In this document: positions 1 to 11,449 of the stretch, piece after piece
Numbering within the stretch: the first letter of the stretch is position 1
Layout: every line of letters begins with the position of its first letter
Origin: Akanthomyces muscarius
Taxonomy: Eukaryota > Ascomycota > Sordariomycetes > Hypocreales > Cordycipitaceae
NCBI RefSeq assembly: GCF_028009165.1
Contig: NC_079242.1
Location: 1,178,001 to 1,242,000, forward strand
Reading direction: 5' to 3'
Length of the DNA stretch: 64,000 nt
Translations under genes and position numbers: made by a program
Notes under the pieces: model-generated
What the model was told of the DNA's origin: nothing
What the model saw: only the letters and a program-made list of their open reading frames with translations
Databases searched by the model: none

Positions 1-3000
1 CAGCCAGATTGTGATCCATTATAAGTCGCAGTAGGGAGTTAAGCAGCGTCAGCTCCATCTTCTCATAAACTTTGGACAGCTCTGTCTCGATCATGACATT
101 GCATTCACCATTCTCGGTCTCCCATACGCCGCTGAGGTTGTTGATACCCTGGGCCCACTTGTAAACCAGCAGAGGGGGCACTTCAGAGTCGGAGGGCTTG
201 ATCCAGGCTGGGAAGAGATGTCTTTGGTCGGCCTGGTACCAGAGATATTGGTCAAGGTAGGCATCGCTGATCTTCTCGATAGGCTCAATGTCGTATACCG
301 GGTTGATGGTGCTGTAATTGTCGTTCATATCAATGTTGACTTCCTTGAAAGCGCGCTGAGTAAGGAGGAATCGCTTGATGCGCTCCAGTGTAGTACCGGG
401 GCTATCATACGCTTGCTCGATCAGGGCAAGCTCTTCACGCTGGCTCTGGTTGAGTCGACCTTTGACGGAATACGCCTCCCTGAGACGCTCCAAAGCGAGG
501 ATGAGAATTTTTGTGTCGTGTTTGTACGAGACACTAGGAAAGGGAATTGGGGAAAATTTTCTCGACTCGAGCCAGTGAACAGTCGTGGTGTAGATAGCAA
601 CGGCTTCCTCAGAGGAAACGTAAGGGCCATCCTTCATGTGGTTGTGTTGTCTCTCTTGTTCGGCCTTGAGCCAGAGACGAGTCAGGCGACCAACATTCTT
701 CTTTGCCACTGTCTTGTCGACAGTAGCGCCTCGCCGAATACGCTCACGGTTGTAGTGCGTGACGGAAATCCACCAATCGGCCTTCGATTTGACATATCTG
801 AGAATAATGTTCTCGATGGGTGCAGGAAGGCCGGGAACCTTCCACGGAATGTTACTCTTCCAGCATCTCCAGGCCTCAGATAAGTGCTGCAGCACCGTAT
901 TGACCTTGCTCTGTTTGATACCTTCAGGCATCATGTCCATCAGATCAGACATGACGGAGGCGCGGAGTTCAAGATCAAAGTGAGACTCGACTCGCTGCTT
1001 GGTAACTGTCTTGGCGACTCCCTTGCTATGTCGACCCTCAAACTGTCGCGAAAGCAGGTTTCCAAGCCATCTCTCGAGGAGAGGAATAATACCTCTCATG
1101 AAGAACAGCCACACTCGCCATGATGGGGCCCAGAAACCACAACCAGGACCCTTTCCAACGGGCCCAGAGTTGAAGCGGTAGTATATCAAGTGCTTCAAAT
1201 CCTTACAAGTACGGATCTGATGCATGAGCTTATATTTGTATCGGTACATACCAGTCAGCTGGCCAACGTGGTTGAATGCATAGTGGATACCATCAGCAAG
1301 CTGGAAGGCATCAATGTTGCCGAGGCGGTACTGCACTTGCGCATCAACAATGAGCTTGGTTAATCTCAGAATTTCTCGCATGAGATGGAAAGCGTTTCCG
1401 AATCGAGACTTCTTTCGCTCCTTTGTTGTCAGGGTTTTGACAGGCTTGAGATTGAAATTGTAATCCAGATGCAGGTATGTGAGGTTCTTGCGGTGAATCA
1501 ACAAATTCAGCATATTGAATCCCTGTCGACAAACTTGAAGACCAGCCTCGACCCAGTCGATTGTGGTCTGCTGAAAGAACTTGGTCTGCTTAAGCGAACG
1601 AAACAGGTTCTGATTGTTGTGGGCCTTGGGCTTCTTCTTGTGTAGCTCATTGAGAACATAGTTCTTGAGCAGCTTCTGATACGAGACACGGACCTTGACG
1701 GGCGGCCGTTCAGTCGGCGGATGCTCAAGGTACCACTGTTTGATCAGAGGCACGTCCTGCGCTCTGACCATGCGTCCTGAACGTCTGTTGAATGGGAATG
1801 GAGCCCACCAAAGCTCGATGGCCGATGAAGTGTGTTCATTGTCAAGCTCTTCATTAGCAAGGAACGGTTCAACGCCAGCCGGGAGTGTGAACCCATCTTC
1901 TTCGTCTTCTTCATCGTTTCCGGCCCCGAAAAGTTCGTCTTCAAGTGAAAGTTCGACATTCTTCGGCGCGACAGTACGTGATGAAATGGGGTTGATGCGG
2001 CGGTCGAAATGGAAAGTCGGCAGGTCAGGATCATCTGCACGGTTGAAGACAACCTGAGGTTGCGAGTGCCATGACATGTGCACGCTTCGCGGGAGCGAGT
2101 TATACAAGAATGGATATGCGACTCGAAATTCGGTTCGGATGGGGTTTCGGAAGATGATGCGGTCGATTGCATTGAACTCGCCGAAGTCCTCTTCGTTCGG
2201 GTTGATATCTTTATATAGAGGTTCGAATCGCGGGCCACCCGGCAGAGCCACGTTGAGAGCCTTAGCAGTCAAGAGACTTTTGAGATCGAAGAGATAAAAG
2301 TAGTTCTTGTCAATGACGTCGGAGATGAGGGGTCTGCTCAGTCGAAAGAGGGCAGCCATCTGAGGCAATGTCATATTCCATGACTTGTAGCTGGGTCCGT
2401 TGATATGTGGGGTGTCGAGCAGCGGGCGGTGGTCGTAAAACCATTCGTAGATGGCTTCGTCTTCATCTTCGTTCAGCTCCATCTGGATCGGCTCGAGAGG
2501 CTCGACGTCCTCGATGTTTTCGGACCAAGACAGCGGCGGTTCTTCGTCATCAAAAGGCGGGAATCGCATGCGCTTGAAAAGTCTTCGATCAGCCTTCTCT
2601 TTACGCATGAAAGTCCACATCATCGCCCACTGCGCAAAGAAAACAGGCTCGATGACACGAGGGATCTCATTCACGAGTGTCAGGCAGCCATTGACGTGAT
2701 ACAAAACCTTGACTTCGCGTGCAGACTCCCAAGGCATGGGCATGTTCTCTAGAAGCTTCAAAACAGCGTGTGGCATAAACTTCAAGGCGCCAAGGTAGCT
2801 GCGCTTGTCGTTTGTATATCTTCTTTGCGACACGTCACCAATGTCGCGAACAATCTTGCGCAAGTGCTCAGGGGGCATATCTGCCTTCTGAGTCTCGACA
2901 AAGCCACCCTTGCGCTTCTCTCCGAATCGATTGCGCTGGTGTCGAAGCCATTCCTGCTTCTTCTGGGCAAACTTGGCCATGTGAGGGTCGCTCTGCTGGA

Positions 3001-3118
3001 GACCTGGGGGAGGGGGGGCCGCAGGGGCCGGTCCTGACGGAGGAGGCGGCAATGTTGATGGCGGCGGCGGAGGAGGGGGAGGCCCCCAGCCTGGAGGTGG
3101 TGGCGGCGGATGCGACAT
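1..3118 (-). CDS. prp8: Pre-mRNA-splicing factor Prp8, N-terminal part
   Basis: Prp8 is the central scaffold of the U5 snRNP and sits around the spliceosome active site in the nucleus. One uninterrupted minus-strand frame starts at the ATG at 3118-3116 and runs off the left edge, giving about 1,039 of the usual 2,300-2,400 residues. It begins with a proline-rich stretch ([17 protein letters not shown]), then the strongly conserved core, for example [26 protein letters not shown] and [22 protein letters not shown] saw no intron in the visible part, and the frame was checked at both ends and in the middle. The family's linker, RNase H-like and Jab1/MPN domains would lie outside the window, as would any Prp8 intein, a common feature of fungal Prp8 genes. 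Identification is secure; the product is partial only because of the window edge. Confidence 0.97.
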   Translation of the reverse strand, partial: MSHPPPPPPGWGPPPPPPPPSTLPPPPSGPAPAAPPPPGLQQSDPHMAKFAQKKQEWLRHQRNRFGEKRKGGFVETQKADMPPEHLRKIVRDIGDVSQRRYTNDKRSYLGALKFMPHAVLKLLENMPMPWESAREVKVLYHVNGCLTLVNEIPRVIEPVFFAQWAMMWTFMRKEKADRRLFKRMRFPPFDDEEPPLSWSENIEDVEPLEPIQMELNEDEDEAIYEWFYDHRPLLDTPHINGPSYKSWNMTLPQMAALFRLSRPLISDVIDKNYFYLFDLKSLLTAKALNVALPGGPRFEPLYKDINPNEEDFGEFNAIDRIIFRNPIRTEFRVAYPFLYNSLPRSVHMSWHSQPQVVFNRADDPDLPTFHFDRRINPISSRTVAPKNVELSLEDELFGAGNDEEDEEDGFTLPAGVEPFLANEELDNEHTSSAIELWWAPFPFNRRSGRMVRAQDVPLIKQWYLEHPPTERPPVKVRVSYQKLLKNYVLNELHKKKPKAHNNQNLFRSLKQTKFFQQTTIDWVEAGLQVCRQGFNMLNLLIHRKNLTYLHLDYNFNLKPVKTLTTKERKKSRFGNAFHLMREILRLTKLIVDAQVQYRLGNIDAFQLADGIHYAFNHVGQLTGMYRYKYKLMHQIRTCKDLKHLIYYRFNSGPVGKGPGCGFWAPSWRVWLFFMRGIIPLLERWLGNLLSRQFEGRHSKGVAKTVTKQRVESHFDLELRASVMSDLMDMMPEGIKQSKVNTVLQHLSEAWRCWKSNIPWKVPGLPAPIENIILRYVKSKADWWISVTHYNRERIRRGATVDKTVAKKNVGRLTRLWLKAEQERQHNHMKDGPYVSSEEAVAIYTTTVHWLESRKFSPIPFPSVSYKHDTKILILALERLREAYSVKGRLNQSQREELALIEQAYDSPGTTLERIKRFLLTQRAFKEVNIDMNDNYSTINPVYDIEPIEKISDAYLDQYLWYQADQRHLFPAWIKPSDSEVPPLLVYKWAQGINNLSGVWETENGECNVMIETELSKVYEKMELTLLNSLLRLIMDHNLA

Positions 3119-3938
3119 GGTTAGGCTTGACGACCAGTCGTGATGGTCAGTATTCGAATGTCGTGCCTAGATGATGGCTTCACGCCGCGCGCGCGTGTCA
3201 CGACGCGCAAAGTACTTGAATCTCAAAAATTGAGAAGTCAAGCACCTAATAGTATCGTGTAATGGTCTTCTCCCGATGAAGGAAGTGCCGTTTTCACAGC
3301 GGCGTACGGCAACAACCAAACTTGGTGCTGATGAAATTATTTTGGCTGGATCGCCCTTTGGAAACGGTAATTTTCTATCAGGGACAGGCGCTCGCGCTAG
3401 CTTGCTGCCGTCGCAGCGCTATCACGTGACCTCAACCTCGCCACTGCATCGTTTGACAATGTTCAGCATGTAGCAAGAGGATTTAATATGGCTCAAACTG
3501 TTTAATCTTAGTATCTGGTTCTTTCTGACAACCCAGAAAAGTTGCATTCTCAATAAAAGAGAGATGAGCTGTGATGCAACTTCAGGCCCATCGCTGGATT
3601 TGTCTACGCTTCTTAGCAATGCGATTTTAGGTGACCTGCTCACAACAAGACTTGTTCATAAAAAGCATAAAGGGCAATAAGAATGTATGCAGAACCCTGT
3701 AACACAGCAGAGAAATAGATTTAATACATTGGAGGACTGAAACGAGGGTATGATTGCGCGATGCGCGAGTGAACCAACGAATATAGGGTAGGCCAGAAAG
3801 CTCGACAGCAACCAATCATAGCGATGAAAATTGCCTTATGTAATGCACTAATTCTAGCAGCTGGGCCAAAAGATTGTCGCGACCAGCAGCTCTGACATCT
3901 CAATCACCCAAACTCCAACCGCCTGCAGACTTGTCAAG
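3119..3938. promoter_or_regulatory. Divergent intergenic region between prp8 and the complex I gene
   Basis: This 820-bp stretch separates two genes transcribed away from each other, so it must hold both promoters. It includes a GC-rich segment near 3185-3215 (alternating CG) and an AT-richer half after 3480. I see no coding frame, RNA gene or repeat in it. Confidence 0.5.
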
Positions 3939-4325
3939 ATGGCGCACCTCAGTATGGCGCATGAATACAGACCAATTGATCCCAGCTAATGAATACACAT
4001 CAGACGTCAAGCCGGATCCGGCCTACCTGAAGCTGCAGGGTGCGCTACGATTCCCTTCCCCGAACCACGAATTGGCCAAGCCATGCTAACCTGCAGGGGA
4101 TAGCGATGCAAAAGAGTCGCGTGCAGTACTTCCGCTGGACTCCAAGGAATGCCCGTATCACATTCATGTATGTGGCGGTGATTCCCACCATCATGGGCTA
4201 CATTGCCTACAACACAGACGTGAGCAGGAAACTGACCCGAACCAATACCATATCTAACGGACCATCTTTAGGGTCTCTGGGATCTACGAGCGAAGAGAAA
4301 GGGCGATACCGCATACGAGAAATAA
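3939..4325 (+). CDS. Complex I accessory subunit, NDUFB4/B15 type
   Basis: This is a 72-residue accessory subunit of mitochondrial NADH:ubiquinone oxidoreductase with one membrane segment. Four exons fit: 3939-3951, 4004-4039, 4104-4219 and 4272-4325. The first coding exon is only 13 nt (MAHL plus one base). The product carries the family signature QYFRWTPRNARITF, then a hydrophobic segment (about YVAVIPTIMGYIAY), and ends DLRAKRKGDTAYEK. The splice choices are supported by frame: intron 2 must end at 4103 rather than at the nearer CTGCAG at 4096, because only then does DPAYLKLQ join AMQKSRVQYF as in fungal homologues remembered from the family. An ATG at 3961 could start a longer frame without intron 1, but its N-terminus would not resemble the family. 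Gene identity is firm; the exact N-terminus less so. Confidence 0.85.
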
Positions 4326-4523
4326 ATGGAGAGTCAAGCGCTGTGGTTTAGGGCGGAGAACCGTGTATATATATCGTTCGTTTATGCGCAATAAAATCAA
4401 TTGCCGACCATTTTCGATTCTCCTTCGACACATGCAGTGTCCGAACGACCGGGTATTTATTCATATGCCTCGATAGCAAATACCGAGATTTTGCTATTTA
4501 CAATAGCCCAAGTAGCAACTGGG

Positions 4524-5274
4524 TCACCACCGACCTCTGCCACGACCTCTACCTCTCCCGCGGCTGGGCGGTTGCCGCTGATTATCCACCCACCAATCGC
4601 CGCGCGAAGTTCGGGGAGGCTCATTCTCGTCCCATTTTCGAGAATTCTGGCTATAATTGTTTCGGCGGTTGCCAAAAGCAGCTGGCTGAACGGGCACTGC
4701 TCGTCTTGGAGTCTGCTGTGATTTTATGGCATCGTAGGCAGGCGCAACAGACCCGTCATCCAAGGGTGGCAGTAACGCGCATGAAATGTAGTCCCCAGCC
4801 GCAAAATGTGCGTCCTGTAGTGTCCATGTACTGCCAAAGCCTCTATTCTCATTCGGATGCTCGTCATCCTCAGCGCCTGGACCGCCAGCACCTAGCACGC
4901 TACTGCCAAGATCCTTGACGGCGAACTTGGCTCTTCCACCGCCCACGGAGCTGACACTTTTCAGATCAGGAGATACATGCTGGAAGACCACTCTTGTGCC
5001 TATGGCTGGTGAAGGAAGCGGATTCGGCCGAGCATCCGCTAGCTCATAAATCAATTCTTGAAGAGTGCATGATGCCCAGGTGTAAATGTTGATGGACGAG
5101 AGCAGTGCTGGATCAACAAAGCTTTCTGGGCTAAATCGGACTTGTCAGTTGCCTCTAAGCTCAAACTCGCTTGGAAGAGCAATGGTGCTGGACGTACTGG
5201 ATCAGTGAGCCGGAGTTGTAGAAGAGGCGAACTAGAAAGGGCGGCTCAGGCCGAGTTTCACCCACGTCCGACAT
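4524..5274 (-). CDS. sap18: SAP18-type Sin3/ASAP complex protein
   Basis: A ubiquitin-fold protein of the SAP18 family, known in animals as a partner of the Sin3 histone deacetylase complex and of the RNPS1/acinus splicing-linked complex. Two exons: 5274-5198 and 5130-4524 (227 residues). The start MSDVGETRPEPPFLVRLFYN continues over the join into SLIHPESF and INIYTWASCTLQELIYELAD, which matches the family core. The C-terminal third is low complexity and ends in five RG dipeptides (near 4524-4560), an arginine-glycine tail typical of RNA-binding nuclear proteins. The gene is convergent with the complex I gene and its 3' end lies about 200 bp from it. The function in this organism is inferred from family membership. 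Confidence 0.88.
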
Positions 5275-5606
5275 TTGCGGAGATTATAGAAATGGGAAAT
5301 TCGAGAAACGCGCTATGAGCATAAAGATTCAAGTTATTTAGGCGATGGCTGTTACGTATTTGGCTTCGAAAAAGGACGGAAAGTGACAGCCTCACTTTTC
5401 GTCGCTGTGGTATTACCCGGCAAATAGCCGTAATCGATAGCTTTTGGATCGCGACTTCGAACTTTCAACAACGACAAATTTCCACCTCTTTCGACATTGC
5501 GCATAATAAATTCGACCCCGGACGATACAAAAAGTACATAGAGAACCGACAGAGTAATAATTGAGGCGAAACCACCCCGGCGCAAACAACACGACTCTAG
5601 GCAACC
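5275..5606. promoter_or_regulatory. Divergent promoter region of sap18 and prp18
   Basis: A 332-bp spacer between two genes that point away from each other. It is AT-rich around 5285-5345 and holds no recognisable coding sequence. Both genes act in nuclear RNA-linked complexes, so shared regulation is possible, but no specific motif was identified. Confidence 0.45.
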
Positions 5607-6739
5607 ATGGACTTTGCAGCCTTGATGGGCAAGGAGCTGTCCAAGAGCAAGAAGCCCGCGAGCGACGACAGCGACAATAAGAAGAAGTTCCTCAAACGAT
5701 CCGAAGTCGAAGCGGAGCGTCGAAAGGCCTACCAGGCTGAGCAGGCTGCTGTGGAAAAGGAGCGCGAAACCAAAGCCGCCGCGAAGCGCAAGCTCGAGGA
5801 AGACACAGCTGCCGAGAAGGAAGCGCGCGACGAGAAGCGACGGAAGCTGGCAGAAGAATCGCGGCGGAGGCGCGAGGATCAAGAGTGGGAAGAAGAGCAG
5901 GCAAAGCGCCGGCGGTTAGGCCTGCCGGAGCAGGAGAAACCGAGCCAAAATGACGAGGGCAACGGCGTGGCAGCCGCCGACGACGTGCCGGACGAAGAGC
6001 TGTTTGCGAAGCTGCGCGAGCTGGGGCACCCGGCAGTGCTGTTTGGCGAGACCCATGCCGGGAGACTGCGGCGCTACAAAAAGGCTAGCACCGTGCTGAC
6101 GGACGGACCGATCCCGACAACGCTGAAGCTGGTGGACGAGAAGGACATGAAGGTCGACACGGTGCCCGGCGGGAAGGAGGAGCGCGAGTGGCTATACAGA
6201 CAGCTCGCGAGCTACTTCACCATGGTGCTCAGCACATATCAGCGCACCATGGAGCAGGAGAGACGCGAGACCAGCGCGAGCAAGATTGCCTACAATGCGA
6301 TGCTACAAACCATTGAAAACATGAAGCCGGTGAGTAGCTATACCGCCACCAACCCAGCGGCCCCATCCCATGCCTCTCTTCGAAAACCGCCTGCTAACCA
6401 TGTTGGTGCCTATAGCTTTTTCGAAAATTTGAAACTGGCGACCTCGACGACTCGCTCCTGGAGCCCATTGTCGAGATCGTCAAGGCCCTGCAGGAGCGCC
6501 GCTACGTTGACGCCAACAACGGCTACCTCCGCCTGAGCATCGGCAAGGCGGCGTGGCCCATTGGCGTGACCATGGTGGGCATCCACGAGCGAAGCGCGCG
6601 CGAGAAGCTTCACGACGGCGAAAAGGGCCACGTCATGGGAGACGAGGTGACGCGCAAGTTCTTGCAGAGCATCAAGCGCTGCCTAACGTTTGCGCAGGTC
6701 CGCTGGCCGCCGGAGGACTTGCGGCAGCTGATGGGATAG
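5607..6739 (+). CDS. prp18: Pre-mRNA-splicing factor 18
   Basis: Prp18 is a U5-associated second-step splicing factor that helps position the 3' splice site. Two exons, 5607-6329 and 6416-6739, give 348 residues. The first half is a long charged, probably coiled-coil region (about residues 25-110, rich in E, R and K) containing the splicing-factor motif LGLPEQEKP. The second half is the conserved Prp18 helical domain: YRQLASYFTMVLSTYQRTME before the intron, then LFRKFETGDLDDSLLEPIV and GYLRLSIGKAAWPIGVTMVG after it, ending RWPPEDLRQLMG. The intron (GTGAGT ... CTAAC ... TATAG, 86 bp) is phase 0. Start, length and domain order are as expected. Confidence 0.95.
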
Positions 6740-7104
6740 ACGAAAAAAAAGACTCAAAAGACTCAGGACAAAAACTTGCTGTACAATGGAGCTTGATATA
6801 TACCACACACCAGGAATGAAAGATATACCCTTGCGCCTGGCATACTTCAATGAATTGAAACGAGAGTACAAAATCCGACGAGATCACATTCGACATGCCC
6901 TTTATAAAAATTTATTTATGGCACTGATTCGTATACATGAGCACAGACTATCTGCATGCATTGATACGCTAAAACTCCGAAGAAGACAATGCGCCACGTC
7001 TGGGAATTTGTATAGAGCTATTTCCACCGCATCACCGAGCGGCCAATGCTCGCAGCTTTCTCCCCCGCGCTTTCACGAAATCTGCTTGGAACGGAATGGC
7101 ACCC
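6740..7104. other. Convergent 3' intergenic region, prp18/csn1
   Basis: Two genes end towards each other across this 365-bp AT-richer stretch. It should contain both 3' untranslated regions. An A-run lies just after the prp18 stop. Nothing else is visible. Confidence 0.5.
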
Positions 7105-8755
7105 CTATGCCACTTCAATGTCGCCGCCCCCATTCTCCCTGCTTTCCATCATAGCGGGCTGCCTCGGTTCCTCATACCATTGCCCCGGAGGTCCAGTGGT
7201 ATCCGTCCTGCCGGGCACCACCTCGAGCCCGGCAGAAATGATGCTTACACGTCGCAGGTGCTCGGTGGCCTCGCTTTCGTATTTCTTCGCCGTGTCCAGT
7301 GTTCTCTTCTGCATATCTGCGCGAGGGTCTTGCTGAACAGCGACAAGTAACTAGGGGGGAGAATCAGAATGTTGTCAATATGATTGAAGCGTACGGTTGC
7401 GCCTACCTGATTTCTGGCATCAATGCGTGCATTCAAGAAGTCGTTGCGAATCATGTCCATGAGCTCATCCTGCAGGGACTGCCCCGGCAGTCCAAACGCA
7501 GCCTCAAGGCTCTCCAACGTAATACGCGAAAATGGAACGAAATACTGCACGATGCACTTTGTGCGGATACGCGTGTAGAGCTCCCTGACGTGCTTCTGCA
7601 AGTATACATCCAAAAGATAGTCTGAGCGGTATGACTCCAAAATAGAGAGACAATTGGAGTAACGGCCACTGACAAACAAGCTCACCGCCTTACGGATGTG
7701 TGGCTCGTGCTCCAAGAAAGTTCGAAATGACTGGTTGTCTAGTACGCGACGCTGAAGCTCTGCTCTGTCCATAGTGGCGAGCGCCGTTAGGCCGCCATAG
7801 ACAGCAATGTCGTTCGGACTAGCGACATGACTGTATTGGGCCGGAGGCACGGCGAAATCGATGAGTAGCAGGTTTCTTGCCGACTCTAGGTAGTTGCCCA
7901 AACTCAGATGAGCAATACCAGACATGACGCGGACGAAGGTCTGCAGCGATTGCTCCTCGTCTGCTGATTGTACGCCGGTGATTTTGCCAGTGTTGGTGAG
8001 AACCATGTTCCAGTCTCGACGATAAAGTGACACATTGGCGAGATGCATACCACAATCAATGATATGTTTTGTGCTGCTAACGTCTTGGCGTATGCGGCTG
8101 TAAGCGTCGCTGGCATCGTTGAGTTTGCCTATGGCCTCGAAATGACGACCGAGATCTTCGTTGCCCATCTGTACCACCACGTTAGCCCCTGGCTGCCTGC
8201 ACGACGCAAGCTGCGCATATGTCGCAAGATTACCCTTATGCTTTCTTTGATGAGATTATTTTTGTAGCCCTTGAGTTCTGACTCGAGACGCTGTGTTTCG
8301 GCTTTATTGGACTTTTCGGTGGCATCGATCCAGGCTTCGTCTCGCGTGGCTTCGGGCTCCTCGGGAGCCAGCTTTCGGATGCAGTCCCATGCCTGTTTGT
8401 ACTGTGATACATCTCTGCCGCTCTTTGCCTCCGTGATGGCGGCTTTTAGTGCATCGAGCCGCAGAGGCACGCAGCTCTTGCCTATTAACAGAAGACGATC
8501 GAGCCGAGTTCGTCCTGGTGTTGAAAGTTAGTCATTTCTCGCAGCTATGTGACGCGTGCAGGTTGGGCGACAAACCGGTATAATTTTGAATATAAAGATC
8601 GAGATCAAACTTGGGCAGCTCTGTAAAGAAGATGGCGTTAGCGAAAGGCGAAGACGAGATGATGGGACACCTGGGGAGAGCTTGCCTGTGACGAGAAGCT
8701 CTTCGACGGAGGCAGCCTGCGCGGACGCATCTGTAGAGGCGCCTGAAGATGCCAT
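7105..8755 (-). CDS. csn1: COP9 signalosome subunit 1
   Basis: Csn1 is a PCI-domain subunit of the COP9 signalosome, the complex that removes Nedd8 from cullin-RING ligases and controls development and light responses in filamentous fungi. Five exons fit: 8755-8671, 8620-8576, 8514-8234, 8168-7407 and 7350-7105, giving 472 residues. Landmarks are KFDLDLYIQNYTGRTRLDRLLLIG near the N-terminus, YKNNLIKESIRMGNEDLGRHFE, the repeat-like helices around YSRIRQDVSSTKHIIDCG, and SIVQYFVPFS-type PCI residues (here CIVQYFVPFSRITLESL). The related proteasome subunit Rpn7 was considered, but these segments match fungal Csn1. The first donor is uncertain: GT at 8670 and a GC donor (AG|GCAAG) about 16 bases upstream both keep frame. 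Start chosen at the ATG at 8755. Confidence 0.9.
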
Positions 8756-10387
8756 CAAAGAATTCAAGCGATTTGATGATCGGTGATTGTCGGTATGTGA
8801 TGCCGAAAGGGCGTGCTAGCTCTGCTGGGGTCAACAGCGATGGATGAGGTTGGTTGGAGCTTCATGTCCATGGCGGGGTGTGCTGTTGCCTGGTGGAGCA
8901 GCAAAGCTGTGGAGGGGCAGCCGCCCAGCAGCCTCGATGCAGTGATTAGTGACACTAACTCGGCCGGCCACAACCAAAAACCAATAGACACAATTTTGGT
9001 GACGCACTGCTATAAATTAGTTCAACAAACGGAATTATGGGTATCTTTCTGAACAGTATATGCTCATTGCGATTGGTTCTTTGGTGTGAGAATGTCTAAC
9101 TTCATCTGGCACGTATACTGAGTAGCACACGAATCAGGTAATCGACTGCGTGCTGATACCAAAATTGCAGATCGAGTCATCTGACTTGGCCATCTTTTGC
9201 GGTTTCTGGTGGTATCCCCCATTTCTCACCCACGCGATTCTGTTTGCGCGATTACATTCGGGCTGCGCCTGAGACTGCTTGGAGTATCAACATGCGAGTT
9301 GCAACATGGACGTCTGAGTTAGTGGGATTGAACTGTGCTAGTGTCTAGATGCTTACCTGGTCGATTTACTCATCAATTGAGTCACGCTAACTCTGGGCCT
9401 CAGTTGTTTGGCAGACTATCTGGTTCCGTAGCTCCATGCCTTGTCTTGGGCTCCGCGGGCCGAATCTAGAATTAACTCACTCGGCATCTGCGCGTTGCCA
9501 TCAGCCTTTGCTAGCAGGCGGTCGTGATTATTGGCCGTTCTCCACTAAGCAACTAAATTGGCGATGGCCGCTCCTTCAACCCACCACTCAAGTAGATCCA
9601 TTGTCTAAGCTAGTACAGCAGGAAGCAACCTCGACTCCTTCGAAACCTTGGCAAAGTCGGCAATTGCCCAAATGTGCCATTAAAGCGGCCATTTAGTACC
9701 AGTTTCTGTCCAATATCAGACCTGCATGAATCCTGAATGATAGAGGAATCCACATCCACAGCTTATTGAGCTTATAGAAAGTCGGAAGCTAACGATGCTA
9801 GTGATGGAAATTAATTATCCTGAATCTGGTGCCTGGAGCAACGGCTGAGCCCTAGACTCTTATTCCGCGGTCATAACTTTAAAGCATACTCTGTCTCTAG
9901 CATTCTTCGTCCAAGCTTGGTCTTCATGAGAGTGATGGTCCCGTCAAGAAGCTCGGTTGAGTTCCTTTTGCAACCCATATTTCCACCAATTGGGCAAGGA
10001 GCCCGCCTTAAAGTCGCCGCACCCCGTAATAAGCTTACGCGGGAAGGGAATCGGCCAATGCCAAAAGCGCGTGCCTGAGTCGCCCAAATCATCGATGGAC
10101 AGGGTCTAGACTCAGAAAGTAGCCAAAGACATTGTTACATCCAACCGTGCCTGGCCTAAAGTTGCCTGACACAGGGCGGCGATTTCTTTTGATGCAGCGA
10201 TTGGTGCGGTCGGTAGGTCGGGGAGATGGTGAGATTTTGGTTCCTGGACGCTAATCTCACCCTAGGCTGGATGTCGCCGAGTTTGGGGAGCCAACGTTGC
10301 GATGCTATAACCAAACAGGATCAAAGGATGAGGAATCGGGCAAACCGGAGAGAATTCGAATACAGCAATGTCTTACGAAGACAAAAG
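8756..10387. other. Gene-free region upstream of csn1 and of the barrel protein
   Basis: About 1.6 kb with no frame that resembles a known protein or shows a plausible exon chain. The longest frames are under 90 codons with no recognisable features. It should include the csn1 promoter at the left and the promoter of the secreted barrel protein at the right. Confidence 0.4.
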
Positions 10388-10395
10388 TATATAAG
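10388..10395 (+). promoter_or_regulatory. TATA box of the secreted barrel gene
   Basis: TATATAAG lies 121 bp upstream of the ATG at 10509 and is followed by a C/A-rich leader, the usual arrangement for strongly and conditionally expressed fungal secreted-protein genes. The assignment rests on position and consensus only. Confidence 0.55.
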
Positions 10396-10508
10396 AGACT
10401 CTTGAGAACACTCAGAAATATCACCTTCTCTTTCTAAATAGACAGCCTCACTTACACCACAAACATCTTCTGTACCTTCCCAAACACATACACAACATAC
10501 AATTCAAA

Positions 10509-10955
10509 ATGCTTTACACTGGTATTGCCGCCCTTGCCCTCGCAGCCACTGCTGCTGCTGCCCCCAGCACCGAGATTGAGAAGCGTGCTTCCGGCAGCAA
10601 CCAGAACATCTCCATCTTCCGCTACGGCGATGCCACCCAGTGCCACCACATCCTCCGCGACTCCGGTGCTTGCGGCATCAGCACCTACTTCAAGAATGTC
10701 AACCAGGGCGCTTCCTTTGTCGCCATGCCCGCCGACGTCTTTGACCGCTATGGCGCTGCCCAGCACAACAAGCTCTGCGGCAAGACCATCACCATCAAGC
10801 ACAACGGCGTCACCAAGACCGCCATTGTCGCCGACCGCAACCTCAGCAACGACCACTCCATCGACACTTGCCTTGACATCTGGAAGGCGTTTGGTGGCCA
10901 CGACAACGACGGTAGCCTCATCCGTGGTGCCAGCTGGACCATCAACGGTGCTTAA
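10509..10955 (+). CDS. Small secreted double-psi beta-barrel (RlpA-like) protein
   Basis: A 148-residue intronless protein with a clear signal peptide (MLYTGIAALALAATAAAAPS) followed by a Kex2-type site, IEKR at about residues 23-26, so the mature form likely starts near ASGSNQ. The rest fits the double-psi beta-barrel fold found in RlpA-like, barwin and expansin-related proteins: GACGISTYF, then LCGKTITIKHNG, then the acidic VADRN strand and the helix IDTCLDIWKAFGG. Four cysteines (CHH, GACG, LCG, DTC) could make two disulfides. Relatives include secreted fungal proteins that bind plant or wall polysaccharide or inhibit proteases; I cannot say which applies. No cellulose-binding or catalytic domain is attached. 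An A/T-rich tail with AATAAA-like sequence follows at about 11033. Confidence 0.85.
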   Translation: MLYTGIAALALAATAAAAPSTEIEKRASGSNQNISIFRYGDATQCHHILRDSGACGISTYFKNVNQGASFVAMPADVFDRYGAAQHNKLCGKTITIKHNGVTKTAIVADRNLSNDHSIDTCLDIWKAFGGHDNDGSLIRGASWTINGA

Positions 10956-11449
10956 GCGCATTGCCGGCGAGCATTGTGCGATATGTATATAATTTTTTTT
11001 TCTGTATAGGGCTTTTCACAACCTGAGTACATAAATAAAGAAAGTAGAAGTCACATGCGATGCTCAGTTCTCCAAAGTGACGCTGCTTAGTGACCCAAGG
11101 ACTCTGTTGGTGGCGTGTAAGTGGCGAGGAGCGTGGATCAGAAGTCCAGTTGGAAACGAAGTGCGCACCCAGAGCTCATTACTTCAAAAGAAACAAAAAG
11201 CAGGTAAGATATGAGGTACAGATAACGGACTAGTTAGTGATTATTACACAGTCACCCTAAAAGCAGAAGCAAAAAAAGTGCGATTGCTGAAATGCCACCA
11301 ATCGAACTTGCATCTGCGCTAGAGTGTAGGTCTTGTGTTTTCTCTTTCGCTTAAAATCAAAGAATTTTAGTACTATCCCTCTGCGATTAAAGCGAGTAAA
11401 GCGATAGACTAGAATAGTCGTGCTGAAATACAAAAAAAGTAAAAACGAA
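10956..11449. other. Intergenic region with the pol III terminator of the 5S gene
   Basis: Gene-free. The left part is the 3' flank of the barrel gene with AATAAAG near 11034. The right end, read on the minus strand, has T-runs of 5 and 7 (plus-strand A-runs at about 11431-11445) directly after the 5S rRNA gene, as expected for RNA polymerase III termination. Confidence 0.55.

Noticed and set aside
218..883. 221-codon plus-strand open frame
   Set aside because: It lies entirely antisense to the conserved prp8 frame and has no recognisable features.
10452..10961. 169-codon minus-strand open frame rich in Val, Ala and Gly
   Set aside because: It is the antisense shadow of the secreted barrel gene, caused by its strong codon bias.
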